Shown here piece after piece: positions 23,266-31,581 of a stretch of DNA of 64,000 bases. Position 1 is the stretch's first letter. Every line of letters starts with the position of its first letter. The notes under the pieces were generated by a model, which ran no database searches, had not been told where the DNA came from, and was given only the letters and a program-made list of their open reading frames with translations. The DNA comes from Pagrus major. Its lineage: Eukaryota; Chordata; Actinopteri; Spariformes; Sparidae. A program made the position numbers and the translations under genes. The DNA is taken from positions 9,230,741 to 9,294,740 of the forward strand of contig NC_133224.1 in NCBI RefSeq assembly GCF_040436345.1, read 5' to 3'.

Positions 23266-25556
23266 TCCCACAGTGGCACCTTTGTGTTTCTTGTACAATG
23301 AGCCGTCCAAGCTGTACAGTGTATTCAGGGAAATGTACATCCGCTACTTCTTCAGATTGCATTCCATCTCCTCCTCTCCCTCGGTGAGCTCCCTGGTTTT
23401 TTGTATACAACTGCTTAAACACGCAAAACATTCTGTTTGTGTGTTTACGTCTGTACATCTCATGCACATGTGCTGCTGCAGGGTATCGTGTCTTTGTGCC
23501 TGCAGTTCGAGCGGCTGCTCCAGACCCACCTGCCTCAGCTCTTCTACCACCTCCGGCAGATCGGGGCGCAGCCGTGAGTACACACCGCTTCATCCTCTTG
23601 TCTTTGGGGTCCTGTGCAGCTCACCAGTAAGGTGCCGTGCCAAAACTATAGAATTACAGACTTAAAAGTGTAATTCACCAACAGACATAAGCAGTTACAG
23701 TAAGATTGATTTTAGTCCACAGAGGAAGTGAAACTACATAACCCTGCTATCCTGCACATGTGTTTGTCTGCAGTCATAAATCTAAAAGACGTCATGTTGT
23801 CTTTATGATAGCATCTCTACCTTGTCCAGGCCCATAGAAGTCATATGTTCATTTTAATATAAAACAGCCATAAAAGAAGCCTTTTCTCGCTTTTCATACA
23901 GCATTTCTGTCCATTTCTATTCACATCATTAAAACTAAATCATTTCTATGTCTATGTATTTCTGCCTATATATCAATACAGTGTAAGAATCATGCAAACA
24001 CTTCACACAGACACACATCTTATTTTTGCAATGAGCTACTGCCATCTTGTGGTGAATTACCGGATTACAGTTTCCTAATCAAGAAAATGAAACACATCTG
24101 TGGTTATTTAAAAGTTCTCGGAGTATTATTTTTCCTCATTGTAGATCTCATGCTCTGGCAGCCCTCCTTTAATGAGTCAAACACAAATGGATCTTTTTGT
24201 CCCCAGGTTGCGTATCGCCTTTAAGTGGATGGTGCGGGCCTTTTCTGGCTATCTGTCCACTGACCAGCTGCTTCTCCTCTGGGACCGAATCCTGGGATAT
24301 GACTCACTGGAGGTAGTCGCGGGTAAGAGACAGCCACTTTTCTCTCTCTTATTCCAATCTCTTCTTTCCCCACATGCCATCCTTCACTTCTTCTTTATTC
24401 TTTGTCCGTCGCTCTCTTAACACCCCCCTCCTCCTCCAGTCCTAGCGGCAGCTGTGTTTGCCTTCCGGGCTGAGAACCTGATGGAAGTGACGTCACTGGC
24501 CTCAGCTGAGGTACGTCTGTCTCACATTATACTTGTGTGTGTGTGTGTGTGTGTGTGTGTCTGAAACTCTTGTGCCAGTCCTCTGCCTGTAGCCCTCACA
24601 TACTCCTGGAAGGCTGTAAATAGCTGTTGATGAGCAGCCAGTACCAGTAACCTAGTCTTCTGCATGCACATGTCTGGAAAAAAAACGGCTGGCTGGACAC
24701 TTAAGAAGAACTCTCACCCTCTTTACCCCGCCCCGACAACACTCCCCAACTCTTCTGCTGCCATATCCCATCAGAGCTGCTGTTCTTCATTCTGCAGCTA
24801 GACGGGTGCATCCTCTATTAGCGTCTGCACCCTCACTCATGTTGCATTGTTACAGTAACCAGTCATGTAATTCTCGCACATGCTTGTACTGTATACCGCT
24901 CCCATACTGCGATCCCACTATCATATGACCTGAAACCAGGAGTAAATCATACGATGACTCGCCTCACCCCCTGTTCTCCCCCCTTCCCCCGAGGGTGAGG
25001 GGGTTGAACTACAATATGACGCACCAGGGCGACAGGCTGATCCGCTCGTCTAAGATGCTAGCCGGCACTATTTGCTTGCTCATTTACCACCTGCCCCAGA
25101 GGAGAGAGGAGATATCATAACATACTGCTCCTTATCTTATATTTAGACGCTCAGGCCCAGTGTTGAAATTTAAAACCTTGTCTCTGAACATGATAGGGTC
25201 CCTAAATTTAATCTCCCACCCATCCCAAAAGGAGAGAGCGGGGAGCGGTGTACTCTCAAGCGAGGATTGACGCTTCCCTGGGATCCTGCATCATCATTAT
25301 GCACGGCGTTCTGTAGGGTGCTTTTTTTAAATCTTGAAATATGTCTCCTGAGACGGTGGGGGGAGGGGTTTGCTTGCTTTGGAGCCCTTCTCATGGGCCA
25401 TGGGGAGATGACTGCGGTCAGGAGGGGTGTGGATTTAACAGACACATCTCATTTGTGTTTTTTTTAACACACACACTGCAGGCTGTCCTCGCCGACCTTT
25501 CAACCCTGAAGGTCATGCCGCTCATCCAGATCTTTCTGTTTGCCACCGCCATCTGA
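10788..25556 (+). CDS. tbc1d19: TBC1 domain family member 19, complete, 21 coding exons
   Basis: This is a TBC (Tre-2/Bub2/Cdc16) protein of the Rab GTPase-activating superfamily; its Rab target and catalytic activity are unclear. The 21 exons sum to 1578 nt, 525 residues plus TGA, against 526 in human. Every junction is GT-AG and phase-compatible. The N-terminal half (1-233) carries family motifs such as SHPAAPPEHLKEPL and NKWNEMGTDEP. The TBC region runs from about 234 to 480, with G254-L-R256-A-D-L-W260 as TBC motif A. At motif B (IxxDxxR) the sequence is I284-Q-H-D287-L-L-V290, without the arginine finger. At motif C (YxQG) it reads P364-F-H-G367, without the glutamine. The start has an ideal context (A at -3, G at +4). 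In-frame ATGs at 10560 and 10716 exist but would extend beyond family length. A poly(A) signal follows at 25645. Confidence 0.96.
11040..11112 (+). CDS. tbc1d19: tbc1d19 exon 2
   Basis: Residues 33-57, including PEIKLESLKEDV; acceptor TTATTTAG, donor TCAG|GTGGGC, ending in phase 1. Confidence 0.92.
11217..11262 (+). CDS. tbc1d19: tbc1d19 exon 3
   Basis: A 46-nt exon, residues 57-72 (GWERKLQNAVYRELH); acceptor TTTTTCAG, donor CATGT|GTAAGT, phase 2. Confidence 0.92.
11263..13325 (+). other. tbc1d19: tbc1d19 intron 3
   Basis: A 2.06-kb AT-rich intron. A short fragment at 12650-12720 (CAATATCAGCCGATAATATCC) resembles a dispersed repeat also seen near 53470, 58730 and 58980. Otherwise nothing recognised. 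Confidence 0.6.
13326..13401 (+). CDS. tbc1d19: tbc1d19 exon 4
   Basis: Residues 72-97, the highly conserved SHPAAPPEHLKEPLAYMRK block; acceptor TATTCTAG, donor CACAG|GTCAGT. Confidence 0.94.
13578..13652 (+). CDS. tbc1d19: tbc1d19 exon 5
   Basis: Residues 98-122 (ASWEKRVLKSLNSMSTELE to PLARM); a symmetric phase 0-0 exon with donor ATG|GTAGCT. Confidence 0.93.
13653..13967 (+). other. tbc1d19: tbc1d19 intron 5
   Basis: A 315-bp intron with nothing recognisable. Confidence 0.6.
13968..14031 (+). CDS. tbc1d19: tbc1d19 exon 6
   Basis: Residues 123-144 (RPAVEQKELTNKWNEMGTDE); acceptor CTCCACAG, donor ACCAG|GTCTGG, phase 1. Confidence 0.93.
14032..14886 (+). other. tbc1d19: tbc1d19 intron 6
   Basis: An 855-bp intron. 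The block 14340-14740 is GC-richer and repeat-free, unlike most introns here. No exon or RNA was recognised. Confidence 0.55.
14887..14933 (+). CDS. tbc1d19: tbc1d19 exon 7
   Basis: A 47-nt exon, residues 144-159 (DLSRFRPVYAPKDFLE); acceptor CTCTGCAG, donor GAG|GTAAGC. Confidence 0.94.
15032..15142 (+). CDS. tbc1d19: tbc1d19 exon 8
   Basis: Residues 160-196 (VLISLRNPNHDSS to VRDIPQL); phase 0-0, donor CTG|GTAGGG. Confidence 0.94.
15317..15389 (+). CDS. tbc1d19: tbc1d19 exon 9
   Basis: Residues 197-221 (RRAYSELNLTTGQLGIDD and onward); acceptor ATCTCAG, donor TCCAG|GTATAT, phase 1. Confidence 0.92.
15423..15550. repeat. Foldback family D, left-end fragment
   Basis: GAAGGAACAGTTTGACTTT, GAGAGTTAGGATCAGATGAT and GATACCACTCTCATGTC are the outer arm of family D. 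Confidence 0.6.
15548..16070. repeat. Dispersed repeat
   Basis: Motifs TTTGGGGTGTGAATGACTAA, GGAATTGGTCCAGTAGA and GTAATCCTTTGGGGCAAAAT belong to a dispersed element I recognise from percomorph genomes. The right boundary is uncertain. Confidence 0.5.
16327..16365 (+). CDS. tbc1d19: tbc1d19 exon 10
   Basis: A 39-nt exon, residues 221-234 (DLFENEYVQIGKK); acceptor TGCACAG, donor AAAG|GTTAGT, phase 1 to 1. Confidence 0.92.
16630..16644 (+). other. tbc1d19: Candidate cryptic microexon in tbc1d19 intron 10
   Basis: AGTCTCTTTCTGGAG is preceded by a T-rich tract ending AAAG and followed by a near-perfect donor GTAAGT. Inclusion between exons 10 and 11 (phase 1) would add five residues, giving KK-ESLSG-VV without shifting frame. 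Human protein as I know it lacks this insert. It may be an alternative microexon or chance. Confidence 0.3.
18187..18533. repeat. Foldback element family D with ~50-bp inverted ends
   Basis: GTTAGCCTCACTTAGCATA to GAAACAGCTAGCCTGG on the left is mirrored by CCATGCTAGCTGTTTCCC to TATGCTAAGATAAGCTAAT on the right. It ends 76 bp upstream of exon 11. Confidence 0.7.
18610..18722 (+). CDS. tbc1d19: tbc1d19 exon 11
   Basis: Residues 234-271. It starts the TBC domain: EQDSAAAQQYSRQG then P-T-G-L-R-A-D-L-W. Acceptor ATATCCAG, donor CACAG|GTACTA. Confidence 0.95.
18723..20005 (+). other. tbc1d19: tbc1d19 intron 11
   Basis: A 1.28-kb intron. The stretch 19560-19790 is balanced in composition, repeat-free and open in both orientations, but no gene is supported. 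Confidence 0.55.
20006..20080 (+). CDS. tbc1d19: tbc1d19 exon 12
   Basis: Residues 272-296 (DVMHYEQL to DNLIYK). It holds the degenerate motif B, I284-Q-H-D-L-L-V290. Phase 0-0. Confidence 0.95.
20081..20541 (+). other. tbc1d19: tbc1d19 intron 12
   Basis: A 461-bp intron with nothing recognised. Confidence 0.6.
20542..20604 (+). CDS. tbc1d19: tbc1d19 exon 13
   Basis: Residues 297-317 (DVKLTASNDDYYFVFEDF then LYQ), almost invariant relative to human. Phase 0-0. Confidence 0.96.
20605..22350 (+). other. tbc1d19: tbc1d19 intron 13
   Basis: A 1.75-kb intron containing the hAT-like element 20844-21178. The remainder shows no recognisable feature. Confidence 0.6.
20844..21178. mobile_element. 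hAT-like non-autonomous element with near-perfect 8-bp TSD
   Basis: It starts GGGGCTGCAA and ends TTGCAGCTCTAC (inverted termini), flanked by AAATCAGT (20836-20843) and CAATCAGT (21179-21186), 7 of 8 matching. The interior has the GATTAATCGATTATCAAAAT block typical of a very common percomorph repeat. Diverged copies lie near 38724, 54180 and 57430. Confidence 0.75.
22351..22435 (+). CDS. tbc1d19: tbc1d19 exon 14
   Basis: Residues 318-346 (VLLCFSRDTAVLDHFKYNS to PPKSYIQ); acceptor TTCCCAG, donor CAAG|GTGAGA, phase 1. Confidence 0.95.
22622..22666 (+). CDS. tbc1d19: tbc1d19 exon 15
   Basis: A 45-nt exon, residues 346-361 (GKVGEEECSVVYPPN), phase 1-1. This exon and its flanks are duplicated in inverted orientation at 9690-10173. 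Confidence 0.94.
22667..23107 (+). other. tbc1d19: tbc1d19 intron 15
   Basis: A 441-bp intron almost filled by the family A MITE at 22702-23012. Confidence 0.75.
22702..23012. repeat. MITE family A
   Basis: It starts TTAA then AGGTGCATTATGTAG and ends CCAAAACTACTTATATAG. The interior shares GGCGGACCCTGCCACC with the copy at 581-906. It shares the specific variant GTAGATTTGGGGAAGAC with the inverted copy near 9900, so its insertion predates that duplication. Confidence 0.75.
23108..23140 (+). CDS. tbc1d19: tbc1d19 exon 16
   Basis: A 33-nt exon, residues 361-372 (GVIPFHGFSMY), phase 1-1. It aligns with the TBC glutamine-finger motif but has P-F-H-G in place of Y-x-Q-G. Confidence 0.94.
23226..23262. 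repeat. (GT)n microsatellite abutting the exon 17 acceptor
   Basis: About 18 GT units end 11 bp before the exon 17 start; only TTTGTCCCACAG separates them, so the repeat occupies the polypyrimidine/branch region. Confidence 0.9.
23274..23383 (+). CDS. tbc1d19: tbc1d19 exon 17
   Basis: Residues 372-408 (VAPLCFLYNEPSKLYSVF to HSISSSPS); acceptor GTCCCACAG, donor TCG|GTGAGC. Confidence 0.95.
23482..23573 (+). CDS. tbc1d19: tbc1d19 exon 18
   Basis: Residues 409-439 (GIVSLCLQFERLLQTHLPQ to IGAQP); acceptor CTGCTGCAG, donor GCC|GTGAGT, phase 2. Confidence 0.95.
23574..24206 (+). other. tbc1d19: tbc1d19 intron 18
   Basis: A 633-bp intron with nothing recognisable. Confidence 0.6.
24207..24322 (+). 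CDS. tbc1d19: tbc1d19 exon 19
   Basis: Residues 439-478, with FKWMVRAFSGYLSTDQLLLL and WDRILGYDSLEV, the conserved C-terminal TBC helices. Phase 2 to 1. Confidence 0.96.
24440..24510 (+). CDS. tbc1d19: tbc1d19 exon 20
   Basis: Residues 478-501 (VLAAAVFAFRAENLMEVTSL and onward); acceptor CCTCCAG, donor GAG|GTACGT. Confidence 0.95.
24511..25481 (+). other. tbc1d19: tbc1d19 intron 20
   Basis: A 971-bp intron with a (GT)n run at 24534-24560. The rest is moderately GC-rich with no recognised element. Confidence 0.6.
24534..24560. repeat. (GT)n microsatellite
   Basis: About 13 GT units just downstream of exon 20. Confidence 0.9.
25482..25556 (+). CDS. tbc1d19: tbc1d19 exon 21 (terminal)
   Basis: Residues 502-525 (AVLADLSTLKVMPLIQIFLF then ATAI) and TGA, closely matching the human C-terminus. 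Confidence 0.96.
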   Translation, partial: AVLADLSTLKVMPLIQIFLFATAI

Positions 25557-25644
25557 GGAACATGGAGGACGACTACAAAAATGCCACTTTGCGACGCCAT
25601 AACCACGCCGACACACCAGGCTACAGTGTGACATATCAAGCATT

Positions 25645-25650
25645 AATAAA
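25645..25650 (+). terminator. tbc1d19: tbc1d19 poly(A) signal
   Basis: A canonical AATAAA lies 89 nt past the stop codon, implying a short 3' UTR of roughly 110 nt. Confidence 0.7.
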
Positions 25651-25659
25651 ACACTTCAT

Positions 25660-27447
25660 CTTGCACTGGTTCAACCAAAAAAGCCAAACCTCTTTTTAGC
25701 ATGGATGCACCATAAATAGTGAATCCCCCATATCATGTTAGTAGATATTAAACAGTATGTAAGTATAGCCTACACACCAGTAAGGTTAAACTAACCTCCT
25801 TAAGCCATATGCTCCGCAGGAAAGACGATCCGCGCAGCAGCGCGGGGATCAGCTGAGGAGCTCATTAGTCGACGAGTTGCATGAAGCAGTAATTGTATTG
25901 CGATAGGAGAGAACAACAGCTACGTCTCCAAGCTTGGCTAATGAAGTGTTAATAAGCTGTTGCAATTTATCCCACACTGGAGCTCCTGCTTGTTTTAACA
26001 CTATTAGATAATGCTGCTGCTGATGGAGGAGAAGATCGGAGGCATTAGCCAGCGTGTTGACAGAAACAGTCAAAAGGCGCAACTTATATAAGTAGAAGCT
26101 GCTGTGTGTGCACATAATTTATGTTATTTATGAAAAAATTGTGTAATGCTGCACTTTTAAAGGGACATTTAGCACCTCCAGTGCCAGTATTTATTTAGTT
26201 TCATTATGAACATTTTAGATTGTTTTTTTAATTATGCATTTAATCCCTGAATGTATTCACCTATTTTGTAAAAAATATAATGTAAGTCACTTTTGATTTA
26301 AATGCAATCAAATCATTTTTTTATTGTATGCACAGCAAGGGAAGACTCACACAGAGAACAGCTGCCTGGATACGTAAATGTCTCTATTTTATATATTACA
26401 GGGATGTACAGAGAATGAAAAAATGTGCAAGAGTGCAAATGTTTCCGTCCATTTTTTGTCCGTATAGCCCTGTGATATATGAAATAGAGACATTTAAAAT
26501 CCGGATTGAAGTGCCAGTCCTCCTTTGCTGTACTGGAACTTTTTGCTTGACTGAAGCACCAGAGAACAAGACAAGCAAAGAAATGTTTTTTTTAAGCCAC
26601 AGCTCAACCCGTGTACACCATTCCTTTACAACATAACAGTATTCTTTGTCCGTCGATGCCAACGCTTTTCATCCAGCACATTTGAATGTTTATTGTACCC
26701 TCAAATAACACTTTTCCTTTTTAAATAAAATGAAGTTTTTTGTTGAATTGCTTCCTCTGGGTTATTGTGTGAAACCGTAAAAGACTCACAACTTGAAATG
26801 TTTGACAGCTTTTTAATCAAGCCTCAGCACGTTGACGTCTTTCCTGCTCCTTAATTGATGTTTTCTCTCGGTTTATGTGTCAGGGTAAATATTTAGATAG
26901 GGTGTGCTGTATTTTGGAAGCTCACTGAGACAGTAAATGACAGGTAGCAGCACTGAGGGACTTGACTGTCTGCTGTCCCCCTACTCCACCCTCCGCTGCC
27001 CTCCGCCTACATGTAGCATCTGCTCTATTCCTCCCTCGTTGTTGGCTGCCGTCCTCCTTGGTGCCCCCTCCGCGGGCTTGTATCGAATTATGCTGTTCTT
27101 CTCTTTCGTCTCTCATGCTGCATCTGCCACCTGTTTACTAGGACTCCCACGGCTTTTATCATGTCCGCCCCCACCTCCCAGAAGTCTGTTCCTCCTGAGA
27201 CAACTATTACCTGCTGCGTGGTTCACTCACACAGAGGTCCCTCCTGGTGGCTGGTGTGTTGCGTTGCGGGGAGATGTGCCTTCTGTCCGTCAACACTCTG
27301 AGGCAGTGTCGAGTGCAGTGAACTTAACGAGTGTTTGGACAGCAGTACGTAGCTTGTTCTTGCTACATGTTCTTGTTACTGATGACACAACTATTTTGAG
27401 GTGAAATTTGTAACCATATCAAATTTAAAAGTACAAAGAGACAGTTA
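25660..27447. other. Intergenic, tbc1d19 to stim2, left part
   Basis: No gene was seen. 25850-26110 is a repeat-free block with AT-rich homeodomain-like cores (TAATTG, TTAATAAG) in otherwise complex sequence. The 155-codon open frame at 26937-27404 has no family signature and no intron context. Confidence 0.5.
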
Positions 27448-27834
27448 TTTGAAAGATAAATTCACCGCAAACACGAAGATTCGGTCATTATCTACTCACC
27501 CCCATACTGATGGAGCATCACAGCAAAACAGCATTGCAGTATTCTCCTTTAAATACAGAAGCAGCTGGGGACTTGTTTTAAAATGTGAAAAAACTACAAA
27601 CAATAAAACAAAATGGCTTCACATATCTCATTGAGTCTTGAGGAAGCCCCAAGATCCCAAATTGATTTGATAAGATGTCATTTATACTTTTTTTAAAGCT
27701 GAAATCTTTACTATAGCTGCTATGCTAAAAGCGTTAGCTCCAGAAATGTTTTGTGGACTACGAAACTTCTCCTGACTTTCCATGGGCATGAGTATTGACT
27801 GAATTTTTATTTTTGGGTGAACTTATCCTTTAAA
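27448..27834. repeat. TTAA-type MITE, family G
   Basis: The left end GAAAGATAAATTCACCGCAA and right end TTTTGGGTGAACTTATCCTT are inverted repeats, followed by TTAA. The TCATTATCTACTCACCCCCA block is typical of an abundant teleost element. Confidence 0.65.
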
Positions 27835-27835
27835 G

Positions 27836-28165
27836 AAGGGGTGGCCAAACGTTTTCCCTTGGAGGGCTAAAACTGAAACTTAATGGTGGGCCAAAAGCAA
27901 AAAATATTTTTTATTGTATCGATGCAAAATGGCACTTGGATCCCGTGATCACATGGGTCTCTCCATCCACCATGCTTAGATCATAAATAAATATTTAAAA
28001 TGAGGGATCCCAAATATTTAAGCACTTCTACCTCACAAAAAAATGACAAACAGTCATTTAAAATATAAATATTTAAAAACGTTTTCATAAGAAACATCTG
28101 TCGGGCCAAATAAAACCTTACGGTGGACCAAATTTGGCCCACGGACCACACTTTGAACAGGCCTG
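27836..28165. mobile_element. hAT-Charlie-like non-autonomous element with perfect 8-bp TSD
   Basis: It starts AAGGGGTGGCCAAACG and ends GAACAGGCCTG, with internal GGGCCA repeats typical of hAT elements. CTTTAAAG flanks both sides (27828-27835 and 28166-28173). It inserted into the right terminus of the family G MITE, so it is the younger of the two. Confidence 0.8.
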
Positions 28166-28173
28166 CTTTAAAG

Positions 28174-28959
28174 GTATCAGGAAAAGATTAAGAGTAAGTC
28201 CTAAGAATTCAAATCATGCAACACGGTGAAAATGCTTCATCTCCAGTGAAACCTAAATTTAATTTAAGATCACAAGATTAGTGACGGTAAAAATAGAAGA
28301 AGTTCAGTATGCAACCACATGAAACGGAGGCCAAAGAGGAAAAAGAAAAGCTTCCTCACACCGCCGAATACCAACTGTTAGTAGAAGCAAAGAAAAAAGT
28401 GTATTCGCAAAACAGTAAGAAAGTTGGGCAGGTTATGTCAGTGAGGGATCCCAGACCAGAACACTTGAGCATGAAATAAAGCATAAGTAATGTCACCTGA
28501 CACTGGAGTCTGTACGTCCTCACTTTACTGTAAGCAATGTAGTCTGTCTTTTTAATCCTGGTCTGTCTCATGGAACAGATGGAACAGATGTGCTGCTTTA
28601 ATGAATGCTGCTGTATAAACAAGTCTCTGAAGGCACGAAAAAAGATGTTCACTACTCTATTTTTATTTCGACTGATCTAAATTAACGTTCCATTAACAAA
28701 ATCTTCACCATCCAGTGGTCTGCTTTGTATTTGTCGGGGCATTGACAAGAGACATCAAGTGTTGTTTTAATACCAGGAAGCAAATTTCATAATATTTAAA
28801 TGAACATCTACCAAATTTGCATGGGATGGCTCCGACAGTCCCCAGGCATCCTCTATGGGAAACCCTGGCTTTACAGAAAAACATGGTCATGGATAAGTAT
28901 GGAAGTCCATTTGTGACTTTGGTAATAGTAGTTTGACAAACAAAAAAAAGACTTAGAAA
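28174..28959. other. Intergenic, middle part
   Basis: Nothing recognisable; no supported gene. Confidence 0.5.
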
Positions 28960-29520
28960 AAAAATTAGTTAAAGGTTTTTGAATTGGCAGAATTGCCCCC
29001 CTGTCAAATTCATACTCCAAACAAATAGGGGGCAGTGTCACACCTGACAGCTAACTGCTGATAACTGTAGCTGCCGTTAGCTCAGTTAGCTGTGCAGCTA
29101 GTGGCCCTATTCATCGAGTAAAGGCACCTGTATGGTATGAATGTTAGTAAGTCAAGTGAATTTTATAGGAAATTGTTGATTATCAGGGATATGGGTTGAC
29201 ACATGCAAGTTAAATATAATGCCAAGCCATGTCAAAACTGTTATTTCTTGATTTTCTTGATTATTTTAAGTTAATTTAATAAATGTTTTGAACTAGGGGT
29301 GTGGAAATATTGTTACAGTCACTTTAACTAAGTAGAACTAGGTTTTTCACGGTAGAACTAACCGTGAAAAAATATATTGATATCTTGTTAACAATACACA
29401 CATGATAATACCGTGTGAATAATCCAGTCAAGATGTGAAGCTGTTTATGCCTTTTCACGAGGAATTGAGTAGTTGAGTAGCCCTCGTTTGAACTTATATT
29501 CTTACATATAGCACCTTTAA
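28960..29520. repeat. MITE family B copy (long, diverged)
   Basis: TGTCAAATTCATACTCC, GTAGCTGCCGTTAGCTCAGT and the right terminus TTCTTACATATAGCACCT plus TTAA match family B. Confidence 0.6.
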
Positions 29521-29755
29521 GATTTTTAAAAAACATTTATTTGACAAACTGCTGTTTCTAATCCTTTTTACTGCATGCTACATGTTGGTAGATTCTTTAC
29601 ATTTACACAAGTCATTCTTTTTATTAATCATTCTTTAAAATACACCCAAATTACACACTATTATGTAAAAATAATAAACCTTATCTTAATTAATTATTTA
29701 GCTGCTGTCTCAGATAACAGACACTAGAGTAATAGATGGATGGATGCGAGTGCTG

Positions 29756-29756
<1 letters not shown>

Positions 29757-29788
<32 letters not shown>
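29757..29788. repeat. (TTA)n microsatellite
   Basis: About ten TTA units. Confidence 0.9.
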
Positions 29789-29939
29789 CAGTAGTAGCAT
29801 TGTGGGGACATTTCGAATATTATAGGTGGTAGTAGTAGTGGTATGGGATCAGGTAGGGGTACTTCCACTTATAAAATAAATAAAATAAATGGCAGGGGCT
29901 TCAAAGTAAAAGAAATGGCTAAATGCTACAAAAACACCG

Positions 29940-30470
29940 GGATTATCCTTTAACATCCCTTTAATTCCCGCCGTCTGCGTCTTGAAAACAGTCAGGAAAT
30001 CAGCCAATCAGGCTCTGCCATGTTGGGACACTCCAGCCAATGGGAGCGCTCTGCCGGGATGAAAACTTGCATGGCTCGTGAGTGTGTAAGAACAATGAAG
30101 CGGGTATCATCTGCGTGGAAACAAAGTAAAACCCGCAAAGTTCATGAGGGGGCTTCCTCTGCTTTGGACGCGGGGGTCATGTCTCATCTGAACCGGGCGG
30201 ACACCGCGGCGTGAAACCCGGCGTGGCGTGGAAACGAAGCCCCGCTGAATTTCTGTAAAAAAAACAAATGCCGGTGGTGCTGCGCTGCACGCACGCCTTC
30301 AGTCTGCGGGGGCCTAATTAAACCCCGCACATCTACCTCTCTCCTCCTGATGTCAAAACCATTTTGCATGCTGACTTCCGCCCCGCTTGGCTCCCTCCCC
30401 TCCCCTCCTCCCTCCCTCAGTCTGTCCGCATCAGCCGGCGAGCAGCTAATATGACAGGAGGATACAGTAT
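29940..30470 (+). promoter_or_regulatory. stim2: CpG-rich probable stim2 promoter
   Basis: Composition shifts from AT-rich to CpG-rich here. Two CCAAT boxes on the same strand (30004-30008 and 30037-30041) are 33 bp apart. GC-boxes and a CCCCTCCCCTCC run (30388-30410) follow. This fits a TATA-less housekeeping promoter about 1-1.4 kb upstream of the stim2 ATG. The transcription start is not determined. Confidence 0.5.
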
Positions 30471-31081
30471 CACGGCGAGCCCCGAAGAAGCTGACTTAAA
30501 AACTTCATTTGGAAAGTAGGCGGATGTCGTGTGCGGTCGATGTAGGTCGGAGACGGATTAGGGGAAACGGAGGAAGACGCCGCTGTGTTTTTTGATGCGA
30601 TGGGATTTGCTACTTTCGCGTGAAGAGGCGGACCCACGAGACGCTGCGAGTTCAATATGCTGAAGCTGTCCCCGGTGTTTGTGTACTGTACGTGGAAGTA
30701 CACAGACTGTTTTCTTCCAACTCGCAGGCCTGCGTGAGGATTTTTTTTTTTCAAACACAGCACCTTGATATGTACTTGTAGCTCACGGATACCTTACAGT
30801 AGAGCAGCTGCTGTTATTTTTATTGTTATTTTTTTTTTGGAGAAAGGGAATTCCTTCATATTTAGGGCTCGCATGTGCCTCGCGCTCCTAGCTTACTTGG
30901 TTTTCTTGCGTTAGCTTGTTTTTTTTGTTAAATTGGTAAAATTGGATATGGGGGTTTGGCGTGTGGCGCGCGGCGGTCACCCCTCTGAAGCAGCCAGTAA
31001 AGCCATTAGAGGCTATTAGAGTTGTTTTATTTGAACGGGGTCCTCTTTCAGAAGTAGTTTCAGGCTCGTCGGTGACCCACC

Positions 31082-31162
31082 ATGAACTATTATCTCGTGG
31101 GTATTTTTCACGCTCCTGTGAGGTTTGGCGACAGCGATGACTGCTCGTGTTTTAGCCGCTAG
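31082..31162 (+). CDS. Upstream ORF in stim2 leader (26 codons)
   Basis: ATG with context CCCACC-ATG-A (A at -3) opens 26 codons (MNYYLVGIFHAPVRFG and onward) ending TAG, 286 nt before the stim2 ATG. It is a candidate translational regulator only if this stretch is in the mature leader. No peptide family is recognised. Confidence 0.25.
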   Translation: MNYYLVGIFHAPVRFGDSDDCSCFSR

Positions 31163-31360
31163 CCGGTAGGTTTTGCAAACTGAGTCGGACTGCGGGATTT
31201 TTTTTTTTTTTTTTACATTTTATTTATTTATTTTTTTTAAAGTTGGTGCATTTTACAGGTGACACCACACATTTCTTACTCCAGTTTTTTTTTAAAAAAA
31301 AGACTTGATTATTTATTTATTTTTTTGACTATCATTATTTTCTGTCGGGATCCCCCCCCT

Positions 31361-31403
31361 CTCCTCCTCCTCCTCCTCCACCTCCTCCTCCTCCTCCTCC
31401 TCA
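31361..31403. repeat. (CTC)n tract
   Basis: Roughly 13 CTC/TCC units in the stim2 leader. Confidence 0.85.
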
Positions 31404-31448
31404 TCCCACGGATACCACAGACTAGATTTTCACCTCAGTTTTACCACC

Positions 31449-31581
31449 ATGAGTAACATCCACAAGGTATTGAATGTATTGCTACGTGGACTCGTCATCT
31501 ATGCGGTACTGGGCTTGGAGTGCACTTACTCGAATGATTCACCCAGCCAGCCATCTGATGCTGCAAACGTAGCCACCACAG
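31449..31581 (+). CDS. stim2: stim2 exon 1 (coding)
   Basis: Residues 1-44 plus one base. ATG in the strong context TTTACCACC-ATG-A. Signal-peptide core VLNVLLRGLVIYAVLGL, then a Ser/Pro-rich luminal stretch. Donor ACAG|GTAAGC. Confidence 0.85.

Larger units (their letters stand above)
30471..31448 (+). other. stim2: Probable stim2 5' leader
   Basis: CpG-rich, then T-rich sequence leading into the stim2 start. It holds a (CTC)n tract (31361-31403), poly-T runs and several upstream ATGs, one in strong context (31082). Whether it is one exon or contains a 5' UTR intron cannot be told. Confidence 0.45.

Noticed and set aside
26937..27404. 155-codon open frame between tbc1d19 and stim2
   Set aside because: Low-complexity Leu/Ser/Pro composition from CT-rich DNA, with no family resemblance.
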